Assembly (NCBI GenBank): GCA_016210785.1
Contig: JACQTN010000401.1
Coordinates: 1 to 10,013, forward strand
Direction: 5' to 3'
DNA length: 10,013 bases
DNA from: Armatimonadota bacterium
GTDB taxonomy: Bacteria > Sysuimicrobiota > Sysuimicrobiia > Sysuimicrobiales > JACQTN01
Part shown: positions 1 through 5,848 of the stretch, piece after piece
Numbering within the stretch: the first letter of the stretch is position 1
Layout: each line of letters opens with the position of its first letter
The notes under the pieces: model-generated
Told to the model about the DNA's origin: nothing
Databases searched by the model: none
The model's input: the letters and a program-made list of their open reading frames with translations, nothing else
Made by a program: the position numbers and the translations under genes

Positions 1-718
1 AGGCGTTGATGACCCCGATGGGGTCCTTGAAGCGGTCGAAGCGGGAGACCTGCAGCAGGATGGGCTTGTCGCGGGGAACGCCCAGCCTGGCCAGCGCCGC
101 CGAGATTTCCTCCTCTGCCAGGTCGCGGTTCTTCTCGGAGAGCGGGTCGATGCTGGGATAGATCAGGTATTGCGGAATGGGCAGGCGCTGCGCAAAGGCG
201 GGGAGCGAGAAGATCGCCCCACCATAGCGGACCACAAACCACCGGATGAAGGACCAGGCCCGGCGCTGCGGCCGCGAGATGTCGATGTGACAACGCCACA
301 CCCAGCGACCCGGCCGGGACGCGCTCTCCACCAGGGCGGCGGGCTGGGGGTCGTGGATGATGACCAGGTCCGCGCCCAGGTCCAGCCGGGCCGCGTTCTC
401 GCGATTGATCTCCAGGTACGTCTCCAGCATCCCATTGGTGAACGCCTGCTCCTGTCCCTGCAGGGCGTTGTGGAAGGTCTTGGTCACGCGGAAGAACTCC
501 TCGGAACCCGTCATCACCTCCCACTGCGTGGAAATGCCCAGTTCTCGGAACAAGGGCACGTAGCGATGCAGCATCTCCGCCACGCCGCCGCCCACGCGGG
601 TGGAGTTCACGTGGACGAGGGTCCGCCCTCGCACGCGGTCGGCCAGGCGGCGGAGCAGGTCGATGGTCCCTGCGGGGACGACGCGCCGGTACTCGTCCAG
701 CGTGATAGGCTCAGGCAT
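1..718 (-). CDS. treT: Trehalose synthase, TreT-type glycosyltransferase (GT4), C-terminus beyond window
   Basis: This is the N-terminal 239 codons of a retaining GT4 enzyme of the TreT type, which makes trehalose reversibly from an NDP-glucose and glucose in the cytoplasm. The start is the ATG at 718-716, giving MPEPITLDEYRR. Residues about 30-60 carry the glycine-rich acceptor loop HVNSTRVGGGVAEMLHRYVP, which is characteristic of TreT, followed by WEVMTGSEEFFRVTKTFHN and then DLVIIHDPQP. Near the window edge LLQVSRFDRFKDP begins the second Rossmann domain. The nucleotide-binding C-terminal half, including the E-x7-E motif of GT4, lies outside. The start lies inside the end of the upstream DUF5752 gene (8-base overlap), which implies translational coupling. 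The general GT4 assignment is very secure. The TreT assignment rests on remembered family motifs, and a related trehalose phosphorylase-like member is the alternative. Confidence 0.88.
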   Translation of the reverse strand, partial: MPEPITLDEYRRVVPAGTIDLLRRLADRVRGRTLVHVNSTRVGGGVAEMLHRYVPLFRELGISTQWEVMTGSEEFFRVTKTFHNALQGQEQAFTNGMLETYLEINRENAARLDLGADLVIIHDPQPAALVESASRPGRWVWRCHIDISRPQRRAWSFIRWFVVRYGGAIFSLPAFAQRLPIPQYLIYPSIDPLSEKNRDLAEEEISAALARLGVPRDKPILLQVSRFDRFKDPIGVINA

Positions 719-1352
719 CGGGAGTCTTCCCCAGCGCTTCGTCGCACAGCGCGATCAGCCTGGCTCGAAATCCTTCCAGGCTGCCGACGTAGGGATTCAG
801 CCGGCCCACCTGGGCGGCCAGGTGAGGCAGGCCCAGGGCGTGCTCCAGCCATGATGCGGGGTCGTGCCGGCGGCGCGATACCGGCTCGAAGAAATGGTAG
901 TAGATGACGCTCAGGTCCACCCGCTCCAGCGCGTCACGAAACTCCTGCAGCGTGCGCGCGGCGATCCCCGTTGGGATCTCGATGATGGTGGAGCGCATGA
1001 ACTCAAACGGTTGCCCGTAGACAACCCGCGGAATCATCTGCAGGGCCGCCAGGTGGGTGTCGATCACGGTGATGATCTCGGCGCGAAGGGTCTCCACATC
1101 CGCAAACTCAAACGGATCGATGACCGCCAACCGCTCCCCCAGTACGCGGTCGCGCACCTGAATGGCCGCCCAGGTGGCAAAGTCGTTGGGGTACGGGGCG
1201 GCCAGGTAGCGGCTGCGCAGAAAGTAACTGTGAGTGTGGTAGAAGATGGAGTCGCCGGGGACTTCCTCGATGCCGATCAACAGCTCCCGTTCGTCCCAGG
1301 CGCTTCGGCCCAGCATCTCTCGAAGTTCGATGCAGCCGGTAAACCCAAACAC
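711..1352 (-). CDS. DUF5752 family protein, partner of TreT
   Basis: This 213-residue protein has no signal peptide or membrane helix and is probably cytosolic. It begins FGFTGCIELREMLGRSAWDE and contains SIFYHTHSYFLRSRYLA (about residues 36-52), a stretch rich in His, Tyr and Arg, then YPNDFATWAA. A C-terminal helical part includes LSVIYYHFFEP and LNPYVGSLEGFRARL. I recognise it as the DUF5752 type, found next to TreT-like glycosyltransferases; the function is unknown. The start is GTG at 1352-1350 with a good ribosome site, GGGAGA, six bases upstream. The stop TGA (713-711) lies inside the treT start region, so the two are read as one unit. A role as a subunit or regulator of TreT is inference from this overlap. 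It could equally be an enzyme using the same sugar. Confidence 0.8.
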   Translation of the reverse strand: MFGFTGCIELREMLGRSAWDERELLIGIEEVPGDSIFYHTHSYFLRSRYLAAPYPNDFATWAAIQVRDRVLGERLAVIDPFEFADVETLRAEIITVIDTHLAALQMIPRVVYGQPFEFMRSTIIEIPTGIAARTLQEFRDALERVDLSVIYYHFFEPVSRRRHDPASWLEHALGLPHLAAQVGRLNPYVGSLEGFRARLIALCDEALGKTPDA

Positions 1353-1649
1353 TCTGATCTCCCAGACGTCCGGTGAGGCCTCAAGAGTTCCGCTCTATGG
1401 CACGTGCCGGGCACCTGCGGCTATTCGAAATGTACGGCGGAACTCCTCCCCGGAACGGTTGACGCGCGACGCTGCCAGCGCCACGACCATTGCCGCCCTC
1501 GGCTTTGCGGGGAAGCCGGGCCTGTCGGTAGTGATGAGCAGAACGCCTGACCCCGTCCGGGCCATCATGGACAGAAAGCCGGCCGGCGGGCGCATCCGTC
1601 CTTCACACGGCTGCGGGAGGGCTCGTGGATGGAGCGGTATGTCCCTGCC
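1353..1649. other. Gap of about 300 bases between the permease and DUF5752 genes; no convincing gene
   Basis: The stretch separates the end of the second permease from the DUF5752 start. The best open frame is a minus-strand 66-codon run (1595-1395). It has a GAAGGA element only three bases before its ATG, a rather GC-rich second codon position and no recognisable motif, so I do not call it. A perfect 10-base palindrome, GGCACGTGCC, lies at 1399-1408, about 45 bases upstream of the DUF5752 start. I found no strong terminator and no good promoter for the DUF5752-treT pair. The pair may be read through from the permeases or have a promoter I cannot recognise. Confidence 0.4.
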
Positions 1650-2543
1650 CTACCCCTTGATGGCGCCCGCCAGGATGCCGCGCACGAGATACCGCTGCAG
1701 GCTGACAAATATCACCACCGGGAGCAGCATCGAGATAAAGGCGGCGGCGGTGAGCAACTGCCAGTTCTGGCCGAGGGAGTTCACCAGGTTGCCGATGGCC
1801 ACCGTCATGGGCGCCACGCTTGGTGTTCCGCCCACAAAGATCAGGGCCACCAGCAGATCGTTCCACACCCACAGAAACTGGAAGATCGCCAGCGAGGCGA
1901 TGGCCGGCACGGAAAGGGGAAGAATGAGCCGGAAGAAGACCGTGAGATGGCTCGCCCCGTCCATGTGTGCCGACTCCAGCAGGTCCCGCGGCAACGCACC
2001 GATGAAATTCCGCAGCAGGTAGATGGCAAAGGGCAATCCGTATCCGGTGTGGGCCATCCACACCGCAGGAAATGTCCCGGACAGTCCGAACTGGTTGAAC
2101 AGCCGCAGCACCGGCACCAGCGTCATCTGCAGCGGAATCACCAGCGAGCCGACCACCATCGCGAACAGCACCTCGCGCCCCCAGAAACGCATCCACGCCA
2201 GGGCGTAGGCAGCATAGGCCGCCACGGCGATGGGAATGATCGTAGCCGGAATGGCGATGAACAGGCTGTTGAGAAAGCTGCGTCCCATCCCGTAGGCGCC
2301 CAGGACCTCCCGGTAATTTTCCAGCGTGAAACGAAACGGGGGCGCCAGCGCCGCCCACCATCCCGTGGACGCCACGAGCCGGGGCGGGCGGAACGAACTG
2401 ACCAGCAGGCCCATCACGGGGACCAACCACAGCACGCAGAGGCCGATGACTATCACGTGAACGGGGAGGTGGCGCCACGCCGCGCTCAGGCGCCGTGGGC
2501 CGTTCCTGACCGTGCGCTCTGCAGCCAGCGCCGGGGGGTTCAT
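1650..2543 (-). CDS. aglG: Carbohydrate ABC transporter permease, AglG/MalG-like
   Basis: This 297-residue inner-membrane permease is the MalG-side half of a sugar importer. The N-terminus has one helix (about 28-48, VIVIGLCVLWLVPVMGLLVS) followed by SSFRPP and a GWW motif, a combination I associate with the AglG/GgtD alpha-glucoside group. The EAA loop that docks the ATPase is ESAHMDGASHLTVFFRLILP starting at Glu190. Six helices fit the usual topology and length. The ATG at 2543-2541 overlaps the stop of the upstream permease as ATGA, so the two subunits are translationally coupled. The gene ends with TAG at 1652-1650. The substrate is not visible from the sequence. Alpha-glucosides such as trehalose, maltose or sucrose, or the osmolyte glucosylglycerol, are typical of this group, and the neighbours favour trehalose or maltose. 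The permease call is firm and the aglG symbol is family-level. Confidence 0.9.
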   Translation of the reverse strand: MNPPALAAERTVRNGPRRLSAAWRHLPVHVIVIGLCVLWLVPVMGLLVSSFRPPRLVASTGWWAALAPPFRFTLENYREVLGAYGMGRSFLNSLFIAIPATIIPIAVAAYAAYALAWMRFWGREVLFAMVVGSLVIPLQMTLVPVLRLFNQFGLSGTFPAVWMAHTGYGLPFAIYLLRNFIGALPRDLLESAHMDGASHLTVFFRLILPLSVPAIASLAIFQFLWVWNDLLVALIFVGGTPSVAPMTVAIGNLVNSLGQNWQLLTAAAFISMLLPVVIFVSLQRYLVRGILAGAIKG

Positions 2544-3517
2544 CGCGTGAGCTCCTGCTGGCGGAACCGGCGGATATTCGCGGCCATCACCGGGATGGTG
2601 GCCAGGAACAGGATCACGGCCATGGCGCTGGCGCGCCCGAAGTCCCGGAAGTTGAACATCTCCTTGTACATCCGGTTGGCGATGACCTCGGTATCGAAGT
2701 TGCCGTTGGTCATCACGTACACGATGTCGAACGCCTTGAGCGCGTAGATCACCATGGTGGTGGCCACCACGGTGATGGTCGGAGCCAGCATGGGCAGGAT
2801 GATGCGCCAGAAGATGCGCCACTCTGTCGCACCATCCACCCGCGCCGCCTCCAGCACCTCCACGGGGATGCCCTTCAAGGCCGCGGAGAGAATCACCAGG
2901 CAGAATCCGACCCACACCCAGACCGCCACCAGGATCAGGGCCGCGTTATTGACGCTGGAGTTTACCAGCCAGGCCACGGGCTGGAAGCTCGGCACCACGC
3001 TCAGCAGCAAAGCGTTCAGCGACCCGATCTGGGGCAGGCCCAACGGACGGAACTCGTACACGAACTTCCAGATGACGCCAGCCGCCACGAAGGAGATGGC
3101 CATGGGCAGGAACATAACCGCCCTGGCCACGGGCTCGTAGCGCACGCGGTCGGTCAATACCGCCATCGCCAGCCCCAGACTGACGGTGATCCCGGTGAAG
3201 ACGACCAGCCAGAACACGTTGTTCCGGAAGGCGATCAGCATCTCCCGCTCGGTGAACGCGAAGCGATAGTTCTGTACCCCCACGAACTCCCTGGAGTCCG
3301 GCCCCAGAACGCTGAGGTAGAAGGTGCTCGCCGCAGGGTACACGAGGAAGACCCCCAGGAAGAAGAGCGCCGGCGCCAGCCACAACCAGGGACGCAGTTT
3401 CCCCTGATGTTTTTCTGGAACGAAGCGGAGGAGGTGTTCTGCCAGGACCACGTAGCCGACCTGGACGGCGGGGATGCCGACGATGACCAGGAGCGCTGTC
3501 AACACCGGGCGAGCCAC
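2540..3517 (-). CDS. aglF: Sugar ABC transporter permease, AglF/MalF-like
   Basis: This is the MalF-side permease, 325 residues, in the cytoplasmic membrane. I chose GTG at 3517-3515 because a strong ribosome site, GGAGGAGA, sits seven bases before it. A longer in-frame start at 3679 has no ribosome site and adds 54 residues unlike a permease. An extra N-terminal helix (about 5-30) precedes LRPWLWLAPALFFLGVFLVYP, then FVGVQNYRFAFTEREML and AFRNN, a layout typical of AglF/GgtC alpha-glucoside permeases. The ATPase-docking EAA loop is EAARVDGATEWRIFWRIILP from Glu223. It is followed by the aglG-like gene with a 4-base overlap. In most such operons the binding-protein gene lies just upstream. 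Here that position is a divergent control region, so the binding protein and ATPase must come from elsewhere. Confidence 0.9.
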   Translation of the reverse strand: MARPVLTALLVIVGIPAVQVGYVVLAEHLLRFVPEKHQGKLRPWLWLAPALFFLGVFLVYPAASTFYLSVLGPDSREFVGVQNYRFAFTEREMLIAFRNNVFWLVVFTGITVSLGLAMAVLTDRVRYEPVARAVMFLPMAISFVAAGVIWKFVYEFRPLGLPQIGSLNALLLSVVPSFQPVAWLVNSSVNNAALILVAVWVWVGFCLVILSAALKGIPVEVLEAARVDGATEWRIFWRIILPMLAPTITVVATTMVIYALKAFDIVYVMTNGNFDTEVIANRMYKEMFNFRDFGRASAMAVILFLATIPVMAANIRRFRQQELTR

Positions 3518-3643
3518 GGCGAATCTCCTCCTCTCTGCCGCGCCCGCGGCCCCCTTATCGAGCCGGTGGATGCTCTGGTTCCATCCTTTCGTATAGGACT
3601 CCCGCCCTGCATCATAGAGTAACACCGATCCACCTGGGGAAGT

Positions 3644-3703
3644 CCCCCGGGCGGGCTCCACCAGGATCAGGCCGTGCATGCCGCTGGCGGCGTGGGTGTC
3701 CCC
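3644..3703 (-). pseudogene. Possible remnant of a cupredoxin C-terminus (type 1 copper motif)
   Basis: Read on the minus strand in the frame of the aglF-like gene, bases 3700-3644 give DTHAASGMHGLILVEPARG. This resembles the end of plastocyanin, nitrite reductase and multicopper oxidase cupredoxin domains, with His-x4-Met spacing (His codon 3694-3692, Met codon 3679-3677) followed by G-x-I-x-V. The expected copper-ligand Cys, three residues before the His, is Gly here, and a TAG stop stands just before it (3706-3704). Nothing further upstream looks like a cupredoxin, so if the match is real this is a short gene relic. The frame stays open into the permease gene, but this part is probably leader RNA. 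The motif is short and chance remains possible. Confidence 0.4.
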
Positions 3704-3713
3704 CTAGCACAAC

Positions 3714-3742
3714 CTTATGGACCGCCCATAGACTCTTGTCAA
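3714..3742 (-). promoter_or_regulatory. Probable sigma-70 promoter for the permease operon
   Basis: On the minus strand a consensus -35 box TTGACA (3742-3737) is followed after 17 bases by CATAAG (3719-3714), a 4 of 6 match to TATAAT. The predicted RNA start near 3707 leaves a leader of about 190 bases before the aglF-like start at 3517. The -10 box is imperfect, so an activator may be needed. Confidence 0.55.
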
Positions 3743-3756
3743 GACGTGAATCTTCT

Positions 3757-3784
3757 GGCCCGGGCATCGCGACGCGCCCGGGCC
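3757..3784. repeat. Perfect 9-base inverted repeat between the divergent promoters
   Basis: GGCCCGGGC (3757-3765) and GCCCGGGCC (3776-3784) are exact reverse complements separated by 10 bases. Each arm contains the self-complementary octamer GCCCGGGC, so the two octamers also form a direct repeat 18 bases apart. The element lies between the minus -35 box (3742) and the plus -35 box (3831). It could be a pair of operator sites for a shared regulator, or a hairpin that insulates the two units. Its function is inferred from position only. Confidence 0.6.
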
Positions 3785-3830
3785 GCGGAAGCCGTCTCGG
3801 CGGCGAGCGATCGCGGAGGTACCACTGCCT

Positions 3831-3860
3831 TTGACGGTCTTTCCCTCCAGCGGAGATAAT
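3831..3860 (+). promoter_or_regulatory. Sigma-70 promoter for the treZ operon
   Basis: TTGACG (3831-3836, 5 of 6 to consensus) and GATAAT (3855-3860, 5 of 6) are separated by 18 bases. The RNA start would be near 3867. It reads first through the GlgE-like leader frame (ATG 3910) and then treZ (ATG 4013). This is the best promoter match in the window. Confidence 0.75.
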
Positions 3861-3882
3861 AGTTTGCATCAGGACGTTGAGC

Positions 3883-3898
3883 CGCCGATCCATCGGCG
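3883..3898. promoter_or_regulatory. 16-base palindrome just downstream of the treZ promoter, candidate operator
   Basis: CGCCGAT (3883-3889), CC, ATCGGCG (3892-3898) form a 7-base perfect palindrome. With an RNA start near 3867 it covers about +16 to +32, a classical place for a repressor operator, and the size suits a LacI-type regulator of sugar genes. It would also fold as a hairpin in the RNA, although a 2-base loop is strained. No regulator gene is in the window. Confidence 0.45.
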
Positions 3899-3909
3899 CA
3901 GGTGAGGAC

Positions 3910-4110
3910 ATGGGTGTGCAGGAAGGTTGTGAGCGGGTGATCATTGAGGCCGTGACGCCTGAGCTGGACGGTGGGAGGTTTCCCATCAAGCGCACGGATG
4001 GAGCTCGCGACGATGCCCGGCGCCGCGTATCTGGGGGATGGCCGCTGCCAGTTTCGCGTGTGGGCGCCCCGGGCCCGCCGCGTCGAGGTGCATCTGGTCG
4101 CTCCGCGTGA
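3910..4110 (+). pseudogene. Remnant of a GlgE maltosyltransferase N-terminus (DUF3416) leading into treZ
   Basis: An open frame of 66 codons starts at ATG 3910 (GGTGAGG just upstream; GTG 3916 is an alternative start with better spacing). Its first 30 or so residues contain VIIEAVTPELDGGRFPIKR, the strongly conserved opening of alpha-1,4-glucan:maltose-1-phosphate maltosyltransferase (GlgE, N-terminal DUF3416 domain). After KRTDG, near base 4000, the resemblance ends and the rest of the frame is out-of-frame treZ sequence. GlgE itself is over 600 residues, so this is only its head. The simplest reading is a deletion or rearrangement that joined the promoter and first codons of glgE to treZ. 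The fragment has a promoter and ribosome site, so it may be translated as a leader peptide overlapping the treZ start. The similarity is from memory of the family. Confidence 0.65.
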
Positions 4111-5848
4111 ACGGCTGCTGCCACTCAATCCCATCGCGCGGGGCTACCACCAGACCATCGCCGAGCGGGTCGCGCCGGGCACCCTGTACCTGTACCGGCT
4201 GGACGGAAACGTCGAACGCCCCGATCCGGCCTCCCGGTTTCAACCGGAGGGCGTTCACGGCCCTTCCCAGGTGGTGGATCTCCACTTCGCCTGGCAGGAC
4301 GGCGGCTGGCACGGTCTTCCTCTTCCCGACCACATTCTTTACGAGCTCCACGTGGGCACCTTTACGCCCGAGGGCACCTTCGATGCTGCCATCGCGCACC
4401 TCGACCATCTGGCCGCGCTGGGAGTTACATCCGTGGAGCTCATGCCGGTGGCCCAGTTCCCCGGGGGCCGCAACTGGGGATACGATGGGGTGTATCCTTT
4501 CGCGGTGCAGAACTCCTACGGCGGCCCCGCCGGCCTGCAACGCCTGGTGGACGCCTGTCACCGGCGGGGCCTGGCCGTCGTCCTGGACGTGGTCTACAAT
4601 CACCTGGGCCCGCAGGGCAACTACCTGCGCGACTACGGCCCCTACTTCACCACGCGCTACCGCACCGTGTGGGGAGAGGCGCTCGACTTCGATGGCCCCG
4701 ACAGCGACCAGGTCCGGCGCTTCTTCATCGACAACGCCCTGTACTGGGTCACCGAGTTCCACGTGGATGCGCTGCGGCTCGACGCGGTGCACGCCATCCT
4801 GGACCACTCCCCGCGCACGTTCCTGGAGGACCTGGCCATGGCCGTCCACGAGGCGGCGGAGCGGCTCAACCGCCACATCCACGTCATCGCCGAGAGCACG
4901 GCGAACGACGTACGCCTGGTCCGGTCCCGGGAACTGGGCGGCTACGGGCTGGATGCCCAATGGAACGATGACTTTCACCACGCCCTGCACACGCTCCTGA
5001 CGGGCGAGCGGGCCGGGTATTACGAGGATTTCGGATCGCTGCACCATCTGGCGAAGGCGTTTCGCGAGGGCTTCGTGTACTCCGGCGAGTACTCGCCCTT
5101 CCGCCGGCGCCGGCACGGTACCTCCTCGCGCGCCATTCCAGCGTTCCGCTTCGTGGTGTGCGCGCAGAATCACGACCAGGTGGGCAACCGCGCGGGCAGC
5201 GAGCGCCTCAGCCGGCTGGTGGATTTCCAGGCCCTCAAGGTTGCCGCGGGGGCTGTGATCCTCTCGCCGTTCCTGCCGCTGCTGTTCATGGGCGAGGAGT
5301 ACGGCGAGATCGCACCGTTCCCGTACTTTGTCAGCCACTCGGACCCCGCGCTGGTGGAGGCGGTGCGGCGGGGCCGCCGCGAGGAGTTTACCGCCTTCCA
5401 ATGGGAGGGCGAACCTCCTGATCCGCAGGATGAGGCCACCTTTCTCCAGGCCAGGCTGGACCACAGCCTCCGCGACCAGGGGCGCCACCGCGCCCTCCTG
5501 GAGTACTACCGGACGTTGATCCAGCTGCGCAAGACGGTCCCTGCGCTGGCCCGGCTGTGCAAGGAGACGCTGGACGTACAGGCGTACGAGCAGGCCAACA
5601 TCCTCTTCGTGCGGCGCTGGAGCGGAGATGATGAGGCATGCCTCGTCCTGTCGCTGGGCGATGCGGAGGTGACGCTCGCGTTGCCCGTCCCTGCCGGCCG
5701 CTGGCGTAAACGGTTGGACAGCGCAGAGGTACGGTGGCTGGGCGGCGGGAGCGCGGCGCCCGACATCCTGGAGTCTGATGGACACGCCACGGTGCGTGTG
5801 CCGCCGACGGCGTGTCTTGTCTGGTCGCAAGACGGGGGGCGGAAATAA
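4013..5848 (+). CDS. treZ: Malto-oligosyltrehalose trehalohydrolase
   Basis: This 611-residue cytosolic GH13 enzyme cuts trehalose from maltooligosyltrehalose, the last step of the TreY-TreZ route. An N-terminal CBM48-like beta domain opens with FRVWAPRARRVEVHLV (from residue 14). The barrel then follows: NWGYDGVYPF at 154, VVYNHLGPQGNY at about 193, nucleophile Asp257 in LRLDAVHAI, acid/base Glu294 in IAESTAND, and transition-state Asp388 in AQNHDQVGNR. These positions match characterised TreZ enzymes (Asp252/Glu283/Asp377 in Sulfolobus) closely. A C-terminal beta domain ends in TACLVWSQDG. I chose ATG 4013 because GGAG lies nine bases before it and MPGAAYLGDGR fits the family; GTG 3971 and ATG 3998 are in frame but less likely. 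The TAA shares its last base with the next gene's ATG. The usual partner TreY is not adjacent, which is unusual. Confidence 0.96.
   Translation: MPGAAYLGDGRCQFRVWAPRARRVEVHLVAPRERLLPLNPIARGYHQTIAERVAPGTLYLYRLDGNVERPDPASRFQPEGVHGPSQVVDLHFAWQDGGWHGLPLPDHILYELHVGTFTPEGTFDAAIAHLDHLAALGVTSVELMPVAQFPGGRNWGYDGVYPFAVQNSYGGPAGLQRLVDACHRRGLAVVLDVVYNHLGPQGNYLRDYGPYFTTRYRTVWGEALDFDGPDSDQVRRFFIDNALYWVTEFHVDALRLDAVHAILDHSPRTFLEDLAMAVHEAAERLNRHIHVIAESTANDVRLVRSRELGGYGLDAQWNDDFHHALHTLLTGERAGYYEDFGSLHHLAKAFREGFVYSGEYSPFRRRRHGTSSRAIPAFRFVVCAQNHDQVGNRAGSERLSRLVDFQALKVAAGAVILSPFLPLLFMGEEYGEIAPFPYFVSHSDPALVEAVRRGRREEFTAFQWEGEPPDPQDEATFLQARLDHSLRDQGRHRALLEYYRTLIQLRKTVPALARLCKETLDVQAYEQANILFVRRWSGDDEACLVLSLGDAEVTLALPVPAGRWRKRLDSAEVRWLGGGSAAPDILESDGHATVRVPPTACLVWSQDGGRK

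Noticed and set aside
170..907. 245-codon plus-strand frame over treT and DUF5752
   Set aside because: It covers parts of two overlapping minus-strand genes whose translations show clear family motifs.
1395..1595. 66-codon minus-strand frame in the permease-DUF5752 gap
   Set aside because: It has a badly spaced ribosome site, a second codon position too GC-rich for this genome's genes, and no family resemblance. Kept only as a comment.
2540..3679. Longer start for the AglF-like permease (379 residues)
   Set aside because: ATG 3679 lacks a ribosome site, and the added 54 residues are not permease-like. GTG 3517 has GGAGGAGA at the right distance.
3807..3814. GCGATCGC octamer
   Set aside because: A single copy of an 8-base palindrome in GC-rich DNA, with no second copy nearby to suggest a repeat family.
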